From Wurfbainia villosa (taxonomy: Eukaryota > Streptophyta > Magnoliopsida > Zingiberales > Zingiberaceae), in the NCBI GenBank assembly GCA_025175895.1, contig CM046004.1, positions 47,791,359 through 47,855,358 of the forward strand: 64,000 nucleotides of DNA, written 5' to 3'. Numbering within the stretch: the first letter of the stretch is position 1; every line of letters starts with the position of its first letter. Below are positions 1 through 11,082 of this stretch, piece after piece. Position numbers and translations under genes: made by a program. Under the pieces are notes generated by a model. The model was not told the origin of the DNA and searched no databases. It worked only from the letters and a program-made list of their open reading frames with translations.

Positions 1-256
1 TCGAGAAGGAGTTTAGTTAGTGTCATGCACATAACTAGAGCTCGGTGAGCTCTCCCGTTGAGTAGGAACCATTCGGTTCCGAACCACGTATATCTTTGTG
101 TATTGCATGTGATTGTATTGTTGTTATTATTTCTATTGTTTCCACTGCATATATTAACGACAATTATAGACAAGCATGCAAGAACGAACAAATATGCTCA
201 TACGATGAAAGAGGGCTATTCACCCCCCTCTAGCCGACCAACATCGATCTCCTACA
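1..256 (+). repeat. 3' end of a Sirevirus-like LTR (element G)
   Basis: The window opens inside an LTR. Its end is marked by the edge box GGGCTATTCACCCCCCTC (about 213-231), followed by TAGCCGACC and a terminal CTACA, then two bases and a tRNA-Met primer-binding site. The same edge box ends the LTRs at 18873 and 23174 and, in reverse, starts those at 25163, 28737 and 36506. The box is common at Sirevirus LTR edges. The LTR start lies outside the window. Confidence 0.8.
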
Positions 257-258
257 AG

Positions 259-271
259 TGGTATCAGAGCC
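259..271 (+). other. Primer-binding site of element G
   Basis: TGGTATCAGAGCC is complementary to the 3' end of plant initiator tRNA-Met. It sits two bases after the LTR end, the normal position for priming minus-strand cDNA synthesis. Confidence 0.85.
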
Positions 272-314
272 AAGTAGCTTGTCGAGGACTAACCGCCAAC
301 ACAAGCACTACAAG

Positions 315-650
315 ATGGCCTACTACAACCTCCAACCACCAAAATTTGAAGGAGATTTTCAATGGTGGAAAAGAAAAATGGAGGTATATCTAGAAACCGG
401 TTTTGATATTATGTTGATTCTAGAAAATGGTTTCGAATTGCTTAGGGATGAAAGCAATAGGCAAATTGAGAAGTCAAGGTGGACCCAAGACCAAATCAAG
501 GACTTCAAGACAAATCTCAAAGTAATTGAATTACTTAGTGATTTTTTACCTAACCATATTTGGTCTACATTAGGAATTTTTAGGGATGCAAAGGAATTAT
601 GGGATAAGGTAATGAAATTCCAAGAAAATTCCCAACTGGCACAAGTAGAG
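315..650 (+). pseudogene. Truncated gag fragment of element G
   Basis: The ATG at 315 opens a gag N-terminus with a PPKFEGDFQWWKRKME motif, equivalent to the start of the 577-codon gag at 18936 (PPKFEGEFAWWKKRME) and typical of the UBN2/DUF4219 type gag of copia and Sirevirus elements. About 112 codons are gag. At 650/651 the frame runs into an inverted copy of part of the same gag, so the zinc knuckle and everything after it are missing. The longer + strand frame to 1115 is a read-through of the inverted copy and LTR sequence, not a real protein. Confidence 0.75.
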
Positions 651-940
651 TTTTCCACCAAGTCATCAACATCTTCAAATGTCGTGGGTGCTTCTTCCTC
701 GGCAATCTCCTCTACTTGTGCCGGTTGGGAATTTTCTTGGAATTTCATTACCTTATCCCATAATTGTTTTGCATCCCTAAAAATTCCTAATCTAGACCAA
801 ATATGGTTAGGTAACAAATCACTAAGTAATTCAATTAACTTGAGATTTTTCTTTAAGTCCTTGATTTTGTCTTGGGTCCACCTTGACTTCTCAATTTGCC
901 TATTGCTTTCATCCCTAGGCAATTCGAAACCATTTTCTAG
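420..940. repeat. Inverted gag repeat (231-bp arms, 59-bp spacer)
   Basis: Bases 420-650 are repeated in reverse complement at 710-940 with no gaps. I count 11 mismatches in 231 positions, about 95% identity. Both arms encode the same gag segment, one on each strand (motifs RWTQDQIKD on + and RWTQDKIKD on -). The 59-bp spacer 651-709 reads on the - strand as the natural continuation of gag (EEEAPTTFEDVDD). There is therefore one fold-back junction at 650/651, and the inverted piece spans 651-940. A transcript starting in the LTR at 1-256 would fold into a long hairpin. Confidence 0.9.
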
Positions 941-941
941 A

Positions 942-1192
942 CAAAGGCTTGCTGCTCTAGAAGTTGTCTCATGTGATCTCGGCGTGGATACTGATAGAGG
1001 CAAGACCCATTGGTCTTGCTTGTGGTTTCGACATATTCAAAAGAAACCCGAAGGTATAACTTCTCCTTCTCCTTGTGTGTTTTCATGCTATTATGTTAAA
1101 GCAAGTTTTCTTTGACCCTAGGGGATGTTTGGGATGGAATAAAATTATTTTATTCTCTTTATTCTGCTGCACATGATCCCGAATTCTCCAAT
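942..1192 (+). repeat. 3' fragment of the 5' LTR of element C
   Basis: The stretch around 975-990 (CTCGGCGTGGATACTGATAG) matches the reverse complement of the - strand LTR of element E near 60885, and it is followed by a PBS-like site and a leader related to that of E. It is therefore the end of a C/E-family LTR, truncated at about 942 by the inverted gag structure. The terminal bases are decayed and the exact end is uncertain. Confidence 0.6.
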
Positions 1193-1195
1193 AAG

Positions 1196-1208
1196 TTATA
1201 TCAGAGCC
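1196..1208 (+). other. Degenerate primer-binding site of element C
   Basis: TTATATCAGAGCC differs at two positions from the initiator tRNA-Met site TGGTATCAGAGCC. It lies between the LTR fragment and the C leader. Confidence 0.6.
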
Positions 1209-2205
1209 ACCTTGTTCGTTTGGCATAGATTGCATGTTGTAGGAGAAAATTTAAAGCATGTTTGATGTTTTAATATACCTGTGTCATGTTTATCTATATG
1301 ATAAATTAAAGTATGCTTGATTTTACATATAGGATATGTTTGTAACCTAAAAAGAAAATATCGAGGATGCGCCTAGAAACACTGAAGGTGTTGGTCGCAT
1401 CGTTCGTTAGAGCTAAGCATAGACTCACGTTCACATCGAGAAATTTATTTCCTAATGTGACTTTGGTTATTTTTTTTCCATATTTTGGTTTATTTCTTTT
1501 TATAGATGAGACCCATAATAACCTGAAATTCCTTGTGCAAATATAAGGGCTAACACCTTCCATTAATATGGTTGAATTAGAGTTCATTTTCGTGTTTGGG
1601 TTGTTGGACTCTTTCCAAGCCTGACATAACATCGAGCATGTTCAATTCATACAAGATTCGATGTTTATTTTAAATGGTAGGACCAGAGGTCAATTTCAAG
1701 TTTGGGTTGTTGGACTCTCTCCAAGTCTGGCTTGTAAATTGAATGTGTTCAAATCATTTAAATTCGATCTCATGATTAATGGGTCGACCCTAACTGAAAG
1801 CATTGATTTATTGGACACTCTCTAAGGTCAATGTGGATAGATGTGCAATTAGGTGATATGCATTGGATGTATATATGTTATTGAGTTAACAACCTAATGT
1901 ATATGTGAACATTTAATTAGTTGATAACACAAAGTGATAGTTATATATTTGATATATAATGGGTACTGTTGATACCTAACATTGTGACTATGAATGACTT
2001 GTTGGATTCTCTCCAAGATTGTTCTTAGTCATAATGGATATCAACCCACTAAGAGATCACCTACCATCTCTCGAATTCAATGTGAGGGCTATTGAATTTG
2101 ATAAAAGTAGTGAGAGTTTCTTGTTAATGTAAATTGTTTACATTACTATAAATTCATCTCTCTTATACACCTTTTTTTTATGTCTAGGTACTAATTAGAA
2201 CAACA
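1209..2205 (+). other. 5' leader of copia element C with four repeated hairpins
   Basis: Non-coding leader between the PBS and gag. It carries four copies of TTGTTGGACTCTCTCCAAG or near variants at 1601-1619, 1707-1725, 1808-1826 and 1999-2017. TTGGA and TCCAA can pair around a five-base loop; the third copy is weaker. The related leader of element E (59336-60609) has four copies at nearly the same spacing. A role in RNA packaging or dimerisation is an inference only. Confidence 0.7.
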
Positions 2206-3131
2206 ATGTCAACCTCCATTAATTTACGTTCGATTTTGGAAAACAACAAATTGACTTGGTCAAACTTCTTAGACTGGCTTCGCAACCTGAGAATTGTTCT
2301 AAAGGCTGAAAAACTAACTTATGTACTTGAAGAGGTTCTACCTAAACCTCCTACAGACAATGCATCTAGTGACCAAAAGTTGGCTTACCACAAACATATT
2401 GCTGACTCTGAGATGGTGAGTTGCATTATGCTAGCGTCGATGTCTCCTAAGTTACAGAAGAAACATGAGCATATGGATGCTAATACAATTGTCTTTCATC
2501 TTCGAGAGTTGTTCGATGAGTAGGTGCGATCTGAAATGTTTGAGGTCACCCAGCTCCTCTTTCGCTCGAAGATGCAGGAGGGTTCATCTGTAGTGCAGTT
2601 TGCGCTAAAGATGAATAGCTATATTGAGCGATTGGGATCATTAGGGTTTTTGATGGACCATGAATTAAGTATTGACTTAATTCTTCACAATCTGACTGAT
2701 AGATATTCAGAATTTGTGATGAACTACCAGATGAATAAGATTGAGTCCACTATTCCTGAATTGATCAATATGCTCAAAAAAGTGGAGTCATCTGTTGCGA
2801 AAGAATAGAAAGCGATGATGATGGTAGACTCCTCAAAGAAAGGTTCTAAGAGGAAGACCAAAGCTAAAGGGAAGAAAAAGGCAAAGAAGGGAGAAATAAC
2901 TCCCAAGGGCACCTGCCATCATTGTGGAAAGGATGGGCATTGAAAGAGAAACTATAAGAAGTATCTTGAGTCACTGAAGCAGAAAAAGGCATCTGATGCC
3001 CAATCTACTTTAGGTATATTTGTTATTGAGTGTCATAGTGTTTCTTCTAGCACTTGGGTATTGGATATTTGGTGTGACTCACATATATATAATGACATAC
3101 AGGGGCTTAGGAACAGAAGAAGACTGGTTAA
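2206..3131 (+). pseudogene. Copia element C, gag and start of protease (piece 1)
   Basis: The ATG at 2206 starts a gag (MSTSINLRSILENNKL) with the copia gag fold and a later zinc-knuckle region, then a protease start. It is dead: in-frame TAG at 2521 and 2806, a stop inside the zinc knuckle (CHHCGKDGH then TGA), the knuckle's last Cys replaced by Tyr, and the protease Asp-Thr-Gly replaced by Asp-Ile-Trp. The frame breaks at 3131, where LTR A is inserted, and resumes at 13917. Its closest relative in the window is element E. Confidence 0.85.
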
Positions 3132-4043
3132 TGTTAGTGTCAGCCCTTAGTGCCAATCATGAGATGATTGATTAGGGATCATGTGTATCATATTTCATTA
3201 ATAAAAGGGAAAGATTGTTTATTATATTTACTTTATATATGTGCCAGCTAAAATAAATATAATAATGCCCTTGAATAGTAGGTTCTAATCTACAATATAT
3301 CAATTGGTAGAATTGATTATGAGAAGCTGTAGAGAACACTATTCTTAATATTCCTAGTTAAGTATTAATAGACAAGGGCAATATTAATACATTGAGACTA
3401 ACATGTAGGTCAATGGATGACTTGATCTCACAAGTCATGGATATGTGATATCACATTGACACATGAGTATATATTTTGAAGAATATATATACTGAATTGA
3501 CCTGCCATGAGAAAGTGTCATGGATCATTATATGAGTGTCATATACTTTCTCATGTGACTATTGGTATGAATAGTCCTTAGACGTGAAGTTACTACGGTT
3601 CCCTACATAAGGAGTAATGTACTTTGGTATCGTCTAACGTCACCCGTAACAGGGTACACTATAATGACAATTACTGGGTATGTAATGAATTATGCAGATG
3701 AATGTGAGTGATGTAGATGAGATCTATCCCTCTCATATGACGGGAGTGATATCTTTGGCCTCTTGATAGAGTAGGACCACGAAATGCATGACCATGCTCA
3801 AATGAGTCAATATGAGATATTAAGTTCATTTGTTTGAGTGAGTCTACTTGGGGATCAAGAAACATAAAGATCGATAAGGGGATGACAAGGTCTATGCCTC
3901 ATTGATCGATCTAAGATATCAGAGATAGAAGGACACTGTTATACATCATAATAGCCACGGAAAGGTTATCGGATCTCGACGATCTTATAATTTTGGTAAC
4001 AATGATGTATTGCTAGATGCCGCTCATTGCTTATGTATCTCAT
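3132..4043 (+). mobile_element. Solo LTR A, left part
   Basis: It starts TGTTAGTGTC after GTTAA (3127-3131) in the element C protease. The other end is at 13916, followed by GTTAA (13917-13921), a 5-bp target duplication. It resembles the LTRs of element D read on the - strand (start TGTTAGTGAAAG at 51259), sharing blocks on cold inspection such as CTCACAAGTCATG. No internal region or second LTR is present, so it is a solo LTR. It is split at about 4041 by element B1. Joined length is about 1.69 kb. Confidence 0.8.
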
Positions 4044-4961
4044 TGTTAGGATGTATACTGAAAAGTCTATCTTTTGTATGAACATCTTTATTTTTGAAAT
4101 AAAAATCACATGATCATTGTATGCATATTTATGGTTATGCATATTGTCCAATACATTACAATGTAGATAACATGGTGTGTGGTGTCACATGGGAGATTAT
4201 GTTATCGGCTCCATGTAAAGTATAAGTAAAGGCTCACAACCGAGATGACTTTGGACAAACCATTGGTATGATTGTAGTGTGATTTGGTATTGGTTTGTCT
4301 TGACCATAGAATCACACTAGTGCACTTTGTGTGTATTGAGTAGGATCGAATCAATTTATTGCTGACTACATAATCGAATTGGATGTCAAATATTATATTA
4401 CACATGCTCTTAATCCCGATATAATAACGGGCACATATACTTAGTATTCATTTCTTTGGTTTACCAATGGGCGAGATTTATAGATTAAATCGATAGGCTC
4501 GGTAAGTTGGGAAATGATATTATTTATATGGTGTGCCGTTGATTATAGGAGGAAATCGTGTCCTATATATTAGGATGATGATGTCCCCTTGAGGAGCACA
4601 TAAGGTTCATCATGTAAACCCTGCAGGTGGACTTGGTCCGACATGATGAAAATGTTGAGTGGTACTACTCATGGAGTTAGATGTTGATTAATTAATGGTC
4701 AGTAAATTAATTAATCGACGGACATTCGAGATCTTAAACACGGGGAGAAAAATATACAAATAATATATGGAGCCCATATTAATTTATGGGGGTTGGTGAG
4801 GTAGATCAATGATGATCCTCTAATGGAATGGATTATCATTAATGGATCGGACTTTATGTGGGCTTGATCCATTGGGTGGCCAAGATCCAACTCCTCCTCA
4901 TGGTCCCTATTGTAGCCTATTAAAACCTCATGAAGCTTAGATCCAATGGATGAAAACAAAA

Positions 4962-5069
4962 CTCTAGATCCAACGGTAGAGATTAAATCTCTAGATCCGA
5001 CGATTGAGATTAAATCTCTAGATCCGACGGTTGAGATTAAATTCCTAGAACCAATGGTGGAGATTAAAA
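4962..5069 (+). repeat. Four 27-bp tandem units upstream of the LTR TATA box
   Basis: Units at 4962-4988, 4989-5015, 5016-5042 and 5043-5069 follow CTCTAGATCCGACGGTTGAG plus ATTAAAT. The same array is present in the 3' LTR (about 12010-12118) and in the B2 LTR (about 42745-42850). Its place 20-130 bp upstream of the TATA box fits a U3 enhancer, which is an inference. Confidence 0.8.
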
Positions 5070-5088
5070 GGAGGCTTGAGCCCAACTC

Positions 5089-5096
5089 TATAAATA
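5089..5096 (+). promoter_or_regulatory. TATA box of the B1 5' LTR promoter
   Basis: TATAAATA inside CTCTATAAATAGAGG, the core promoter of U3. The equivalent is at 12139-12146 in the 3' LTR and, as TATAAAAG, at 42870-42877 in the B2 LTR. Confidence 0.75.
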
Positions 5097-6095
5097 GAGG
5101 CTTATAGCTTGGGCGGCAAGATGATGGAAGGGGATTAGGGTTTGCTTCCCTTGGGCGGCAAGGAATCCTAATTAGGTTAGGATTGTGTCTGGGCGGCTAG
5201 GGTTTTGGGTGTTGGAGTAGGCGGCAACAAGAGGAGAAGTTCCTTTCTTCTTCTTCCTAAGGTATTGCCGACACCTATCCTACTTCCCTCTACTTTGGCC
5301 GGTGCTCAACCTATACTTCTTCCCCTCTCCTTTGGCTGACAATTAGGAGAGCTAGGGTTAGGGTTTTGGGTGGCTACAAGGTGAAGGGTTGGTTTTCTTT
5401 CTCTTCTCCAAGTGTTGGTCGACGCCCATGCTCTCATTGATTCTCCTTTGGCCGGTTACTATACTCCATATTTTCTTCCTTGGCCGATGGCCACATCGAG
5501 TCTATTGACTTGGTGGCCGGTTCTAGATAGGAAGAAGATTTTTGTTTTATGATCTTCCTTTGTTCGGAGTGAACAAGGAAAAGAAGATTGGTGATCTAGG
5601 TGGCTTCGACTTTTGGAAGATCGTCACCCACACGACTCCAAAAGGAGGAAGGACATACAATAAAAGATCAAGAGGTATAACAAGAGATATAATCTCTTTT
5701 ATTTTGATTAGTGTTCTTTTGTATTATGTCTATAATTTTTTTTCAATTATATGCATGTTGTATGTGGTTGTTTATTTTATGTATGTGGTTAAATATACTT
5801 GGACCCCGAACATAAACACAAAAGTCGGTGATCCATACATCGTCTATTACGCGGCTATTCGTAAAATAGAGGTTGGTTTCTTGAACAACAAGTTTGTTCA
5901 AGTGACTACTCTAATCGAATAGCACGACGATGAAACAGTTGCTTGGGTGATCCCTTTTGTCTAGGATTAATTTTTTTTTAATCCGGGGATGTAGATGGGA
6001 TCACCATGAACAAGCGACCGAGTTGAAGTGGGAAGCGAAGTTTCTCCACCTTCATGTGGAATAAGAGCTTCGGTTCCAAAGGAAAAACCTTGAAG

Positions 6096-6108
6096 TGGTA
6101 TCAGAGCC
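6096..6108 (+). other. Primer-binding site of element B1
   Basis: TGGTATCAGAGCC, an exact initiator tRNA-Met match, two bases after the 5' LTR. Confidence 0.9.
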
Positions 6109-7126
6109 ACGGTTTTTGATTTTTTGTGTTTAAGATTCGGTTACTTTTATCCACTTTTCATATATTATATGTGCCGTATAATAGTAGGATATGTGTAGGT
6201 TAACACTTTGGTTGCAGGCATAGGATCCAACTATTATGGCCATATGTGTGTATGTGTGTAATTGTATATTTTGTTGAATCCTCGGGGTTGATGAGGCTAG
6301 TATTTAATTTTTTAAATTAGATACGTCATTGTTTAGCCACTCTTTTTATTTTAGTTTACTTTCGATCTAGATTTCATGTACACTCCCTCGTGGAGTATAG
6401 GATCGATGGATGTAAATTAAAATATTTAGTCTTGGCTCGGATCTTCGGATGGCTCGTACATGGCGTAGGAGGAGCGAACGAGATGGCGATACGACGGGAG
6501 ACATATTGAAGACAAAAGCCATAATAGTTGGAAAATATTTATTGCTTATTGTTTGATATGCATGTCATAGGCTAGAAAATTCCTCAATTTCAAATTACTA
6601 AGTGGGAGAGGGAAATTTTTATAAATTCCCACGGCCTCCATTACGATTTGACAAGTGATGCAAATAAACTTGCACGTTGGCTCTGAGTGCCTTCCTCCCC
6701 ATCGGATGAGTTTGTTTGTGGATCACAAGGTCGAATATGGTTATAGGAAATTATTAAGGAGTGTGTGTACTTCCCCATCAGAAGGCACATAACCCGAGAT
6801 AATTACCTTGGTATCAAGTAATGGTGAACACTTAGATGCAAATAGGAGTATCCTCCCCATCGGAGTCACTGCTTTTATTTGTAGGGCCGAAGAGAAACCA
6901 ACTATTAATTTTATTTGTCAAAAAGTTAAGTTGACAAGATAGTAAAATTAATGGGTAAAACCTTCTCTTACAAATGTAGAATTCGTATACGTCCACACTA
7001 TCGTGGCATACGATGTTCTCAGTGTTTTGAGGCGTTGGTTGATTTTAAAATATTATTGTTTGAGGAATCAATAATTTTTTGAAATCTAATGTTTTGATCT
7101 ATGTGATTCTTAGGTTTTCTTTCAAA
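6109..7126 (+). other. 5' leader of element B1 with a threefold box
   Basis: About 1 kb of non-coding leader. A box TCCTCCCCATCGGA occurs at 6693-6706 and 6851-6864, with a variant ACTTCCCCATCAGA at 6769-6782. At least two copies can form a short stem around a CCCATC-type loop (CTCC/GGAG at 6851; CTTC/GAAG at 6769). I see no open frame with a recognisable product. Confidence 0.65.
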
Positions 7127-10100
7127 ATGACTTTCAAGCCGCTTACTGTGATACTGATAGAGAATAAACTTACTGGACCCAACTATGTTGATTGGAAGAG
7201 GAATCTTGACATTGTCTTGACAGCTGAGGAATACAAATATGTACTCCTCGAAGAGTGCCCTCCTAAGCCAACGGATGATTCTGGGGAAAAGGAGAAGGAG
7301 AGTTATAAGAAGTGGATCAAGGCCGATGAGATAGCGCGGTGTTACATTTTGGCATCTATGTCAAATGTACTGCAACATCAGCATCAAGCCATGCCCACTG
7401 CTTATGACATGATGCTCAATCACAAAGAGCTTTTTGGACACCATAATCGGGCTGCTAGGCAGGAAGCCATGAGGAACTTGATGACGACCACCATGATCGA
7501 GGGAACACCCGTGAGGGATCATGTTCTCAAGATGATGACTCATTTGAATGAGTTAGAGTCCTTGGAGCTGAGATCGATGGGGAAACCCAGGTCGATATCA
7601 TACTCCAGTCTCTACCTAAGAGTTTTGAGCAGTTTTGCCTGAACTATAACATGAACAAGAGGTTGTATTCATTGACAGAGCTTCTGACAGAACTCCAGGC
7701 GGCAGAGGGGCTATTTCGTCAGAGTGCTCAGGCGCATGCCATGGTTACCCAAAAGGTTTCTACTTCTAAGCCGAAAGGCAAGAAGAAGAAGAAACAAGCT
7801 GGGGCAAAGGCGGTGGGAGGAACTCAGGGAGGAGTGAAGAAGCCGAAAGGCAAGTGCTTCACTTGTAAGCAGACTGGACACTGGAAGAAGGACTGCCCCA
7901 ACCGCAAGCAGAACAAAGGTATATCTTTTGGTCTAGTCGTTGAAACATGTTTAACGGTATTTTCTATCGGCACCTGGTGTGTAGATACGGGAGCCACTGA
8001 TCATGTCTGCAATACTTTGTATGGGTTCTTGGAAACCAGACGACTGGCTGAGGGGGAGATTACCGTATACTTAGGCAATGCCACAAAGGTGGCTACTATT
8101 GCAGTGGGAGACGTTTATTTATCTTTTGAGAAAAATAAAGTTTTGGTTCTTAAGAATTGCCTTTATGTACCTTTATTTAGAAAGAATTTAATTTTGGTTT
8201 CTAAATTATTTATGGATGGATATTCTATTTCTTTCAATGACAGAGTTGTTATAAAAAGGAATAGGAACATTATCTATTCTGGTGCATTGATAGGAAATTT
8301 GTACACACTTGAACCAAAAGCTCCCACGATGCAAATAGAAGTTAATAATTCATCTTCTAATTCCAATAAGAGAAAAAAACCTTCGAAGATGAACAAAATA
8401 TATCTTTGGCATCTTAGGCTTGGTCATATTAACCTAAGCAAAATTCAAACGTTAATAAATGATGGACCTCTGGGCTCATTAGTGGTGGAAGATTTCCCAA
8501 CCTGTGAATCTTGCTTGGAGGGTAAAATGACCAAGAGGCTTTTTAAGGCCAAGGGGTATAGAGCCAAAGATGTGTTAGAATTGGTTCATTCTGATTTGTG
8601 TGGTCCTATGTCTATCCAGGCTAGAGGTGGTTTTGAGTATTTCATCTCATTTATAAATGATTATTCGAGATATGGATACATTTACTTGATGCGCCGCAAG
8701 TCTGAATGCTTTGACAAGTTCAAAGAATTCAAGGCTGATGTAGAGAAACGTCAAGATAAAAGTATTAAGACACTACGATCTAATCGTGGTGGTGAGTACC
8801 TCTTGGGAGAGTTTAGGAATTACTTATCAGAGGTTGGGATTCAATCTTAATTGTCTGCACCTGGAACACCCCAGCAGAATGGTGTAGCAGAGCGAAGGAA
8901 TAGGACTCTTATAGAGATCGGTAGATAGATGATGAGTTATTTTGAGTTGCCAGATTCGTTCTGGGGATATGCTCTAGATACGACAATGTATATTTTGAAC
9001 TTGGTCCCATCTAAATCAGTGCCTTCTACTCCCACAGAATTGTGGACTGGGCGAAAGTCAAGTCTAAGACATATTCAAATTTGGGGGAGTCCAGCACATG
9101 TGCTGAAGGCGGATGCTGGGAAGTTGGAACCTCGTATAGAAGTGCACATGTTCGATGGCTATCCTAGAGGAACGAAAGGTGGTTTGTTTTATAGTCCTAG
9201 AGATCAGAGGGTGATCGTTAGCACGAACGCTAGATTTCTAGAGGAAGACTATGTAATGAACCACAAGCCCATGAGTAAGATTGTTCTGGAGGAATTGAAA
9301 GGGGAAGTCACTTCTTCAGTACCACCGGTACAAGAAGATATACCATAAGTCACTGCACCGCGTGTCACAGAGGATACACAGGTGATACCTCGTCGTAGTG
9401 GGAGGGTTGTGAGACAGCCTGATATATTCATGTTCTTGGGAGAATCTTCTGATTTGGTCCCTGGCGAACATGAACATGATCCCTGGACATATGACGAGTC
9501 AATCCAAGATAAAGATGCAGTATCTTGGCAAAGTGCAATGAATGCTGAGATTGAATCTATGAATTCAAATCAGGTATGGGAGCTAATAGAACCACCCGAT
9601 GGTGTAAAAACCATTGGATGCAAGTGGATCTACAAAAGAAAGAGAGGAATAGATGGGAAGGTTGAGACCTTCAAAGCGAGGCTTGTTGCGAAGGGGTATA
9701 CTCAAAAAGAGGGTATCGATTATGAGGAGACCTTTTCACCGGTAGCCATGCTTAAGTCTATCCGAATTCTCTTATGCATTGCAGCTCATATGGATTATGA
9801 GGTGTGGCAGATGGATGTCAAGACAACTTTCCTTAATGGAAGTCTTGAGGAAAACATCTATATGAAGCAACCAGTGGGATTCATTGCGAAGGGAAAAGAT
9901 CATCTTGTATGTAAGCTTAATCGGTCCATTTATGGATTGAAGCAAGCTTCGAGGTCTTGGAACATCCGCTTTGATGAGGTAATCTAGTCTTATGGATTTA
10001 TTCAAAGTCTGGATGAGTCTTGTGTATACAAGAGATGTGACGGAAACGTAGTGGTATTTCTTGTACTATACGTAGATGACATTTTGTTAATTGGCAACAA

Positions 10101-11049
10101 TGTCAAAGTGTTATCGGACGTAAGGGTATGGTTGTCCAAACAGTTTGATACGAAGGACTTGGGAGAAGTGGGACACATTCTTGGGATCAAGGTTTTAAGG
10201 GATCGCAGGAAAAGGATGTTGTGCTTATCTCAAGCTTCATACATAGACACCATTATGGATCGTTTTAGCACGCAAAACTCCAAGAAGGGTTTTCTACCTT
10301 TTAGGCATGGAGTTCCTTTATCTAAAGAGATGTGTCCTAGAACATCTGAGGAGATAGAGGAGATGAAGGTGCTTCCTTATGCTTCAGCAGTAGGAAGCCT
10401 TATGTATGTGATCCTATGTACGAGACCAGATATCTGCTTTACAGTGGGCATGGTCAGCAGATATCAGAGTAATCCAGGACAGGGACATTGGACTGCGGTA
10501 AAGCATATATTGAAGTACCTGAGAAGGACTAGAGATTATATACTAGTTTACCAGGCAGACCAATTACTCCCTGTGGGTTACATGGATTCTGACTTCCAAT
10601 CAGACAGGGATAACAGTAAGTCTACCTCAGGTTTTGTGTTTACTTTGGGAGGTGGAGTCATTGTATGAAGGAGTGTCAAGCAGAAATGTGTGGCGGACTC
10701 CACCATGGAAGCTGAGTATGTGGCAGCCTTTGAGGCGGCCAAAGATGCTGTGTGGCTCAGGAACACCTTGATGGACTTGGATGTGATTCCTGGTTTTCCC
10801 AGAACTATCACAATTTATTTTGATAATAGTGGTGCAGTTGCAAACTCGAAGGAACCACGAGCCCATAAGGCAAGTAAACACATAGAGCGCAAGTACCACC
10901 TGATACAAGAAATCATAAAGAGAGGAGAAGTTGTTGTGGCCAAGATTGCATCGGAGGATAACCGATCAGATCCTTTCACTAAGGCCCTTCCGGCGAGAGC
11001 TTTTGATAGGCATGTGGAGGGAATGAGGATCAGATGTATGACAGTTTGA
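7127..11049 (+). pseudogene. Copia gag-pol polyprotein of B1 (broken)
   Basis: One polyprotein frame. Gag starts at 7127 (MTFKPLTVILIENKLTG). A one-base loss near 7566 shifts the frame; from 7651 it continues with zinc knuckle CFTCKQTGHWKKDC (about 7855-7896), protease Asp-Thr-Gly (about 7984-7992), GAG-pre-integrase with the HHCC finger (WHLRLGH...CESC), integrase core (LVHSDLCGP; the later segment reads SNRGGEYL), RT with YVDD at 10069-10080, and RNase H to 11049. Stops interrupt it at 8848 (TAA), 8926 (TAG), 9346 (TAA), 9985 (TAG) and 10666 (TGA), all in the same frame. It cannot make the full polyprotein, but catalytic motifs are mostly intact, so loss of function is fairly recent. Confidence 0.93.
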
Positions 11050-11071
11050 GGACAACATAGTCTTTTAGTAT

Positions 11072-11082
11072 AAGTGGGAGAT
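11072..11082 (+). other. Polypurine tract of B1
   Basis: AAGTGGGAGAT immediately before the 3' LTR, the plus-strand primer site for cDNA synthesis. Confidence 0.75.

Larger units (their letters stand above)
4044..6093 (+). repeat. 5' LTR of element B1
   Basis: 2,050 bp, starting TGTTAGGATG; its terminal CA has become GA. Four 27-bp units at 4962-5069 lie just upstream of a TATA box at 5089-5096. Compared with the 3' LTR it has about 46 extra bases near 5110-5160, with the GGGCGGCAAG motif repeated. The 126-codon open frame at 5542-5922 lies inside the LTR, has no recognisable domain, and I do not regard it as a gene. Confidence 0.9.

Noticed and set aside
258..1115. 285-codon + frame starting before gag
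   Set aside because: After about residue 131 it is read-through of the inverted gag copy and an LTR fragment, so the protein as a whole is not real.
6096..6108. tRNA-like TGGTATCAGAGCC sequences as tRNA genes
   Set aside because: Only the 13-base complement of the tRNA 3' end is present, next to LTR ends; no cloverleaf can be drawn.
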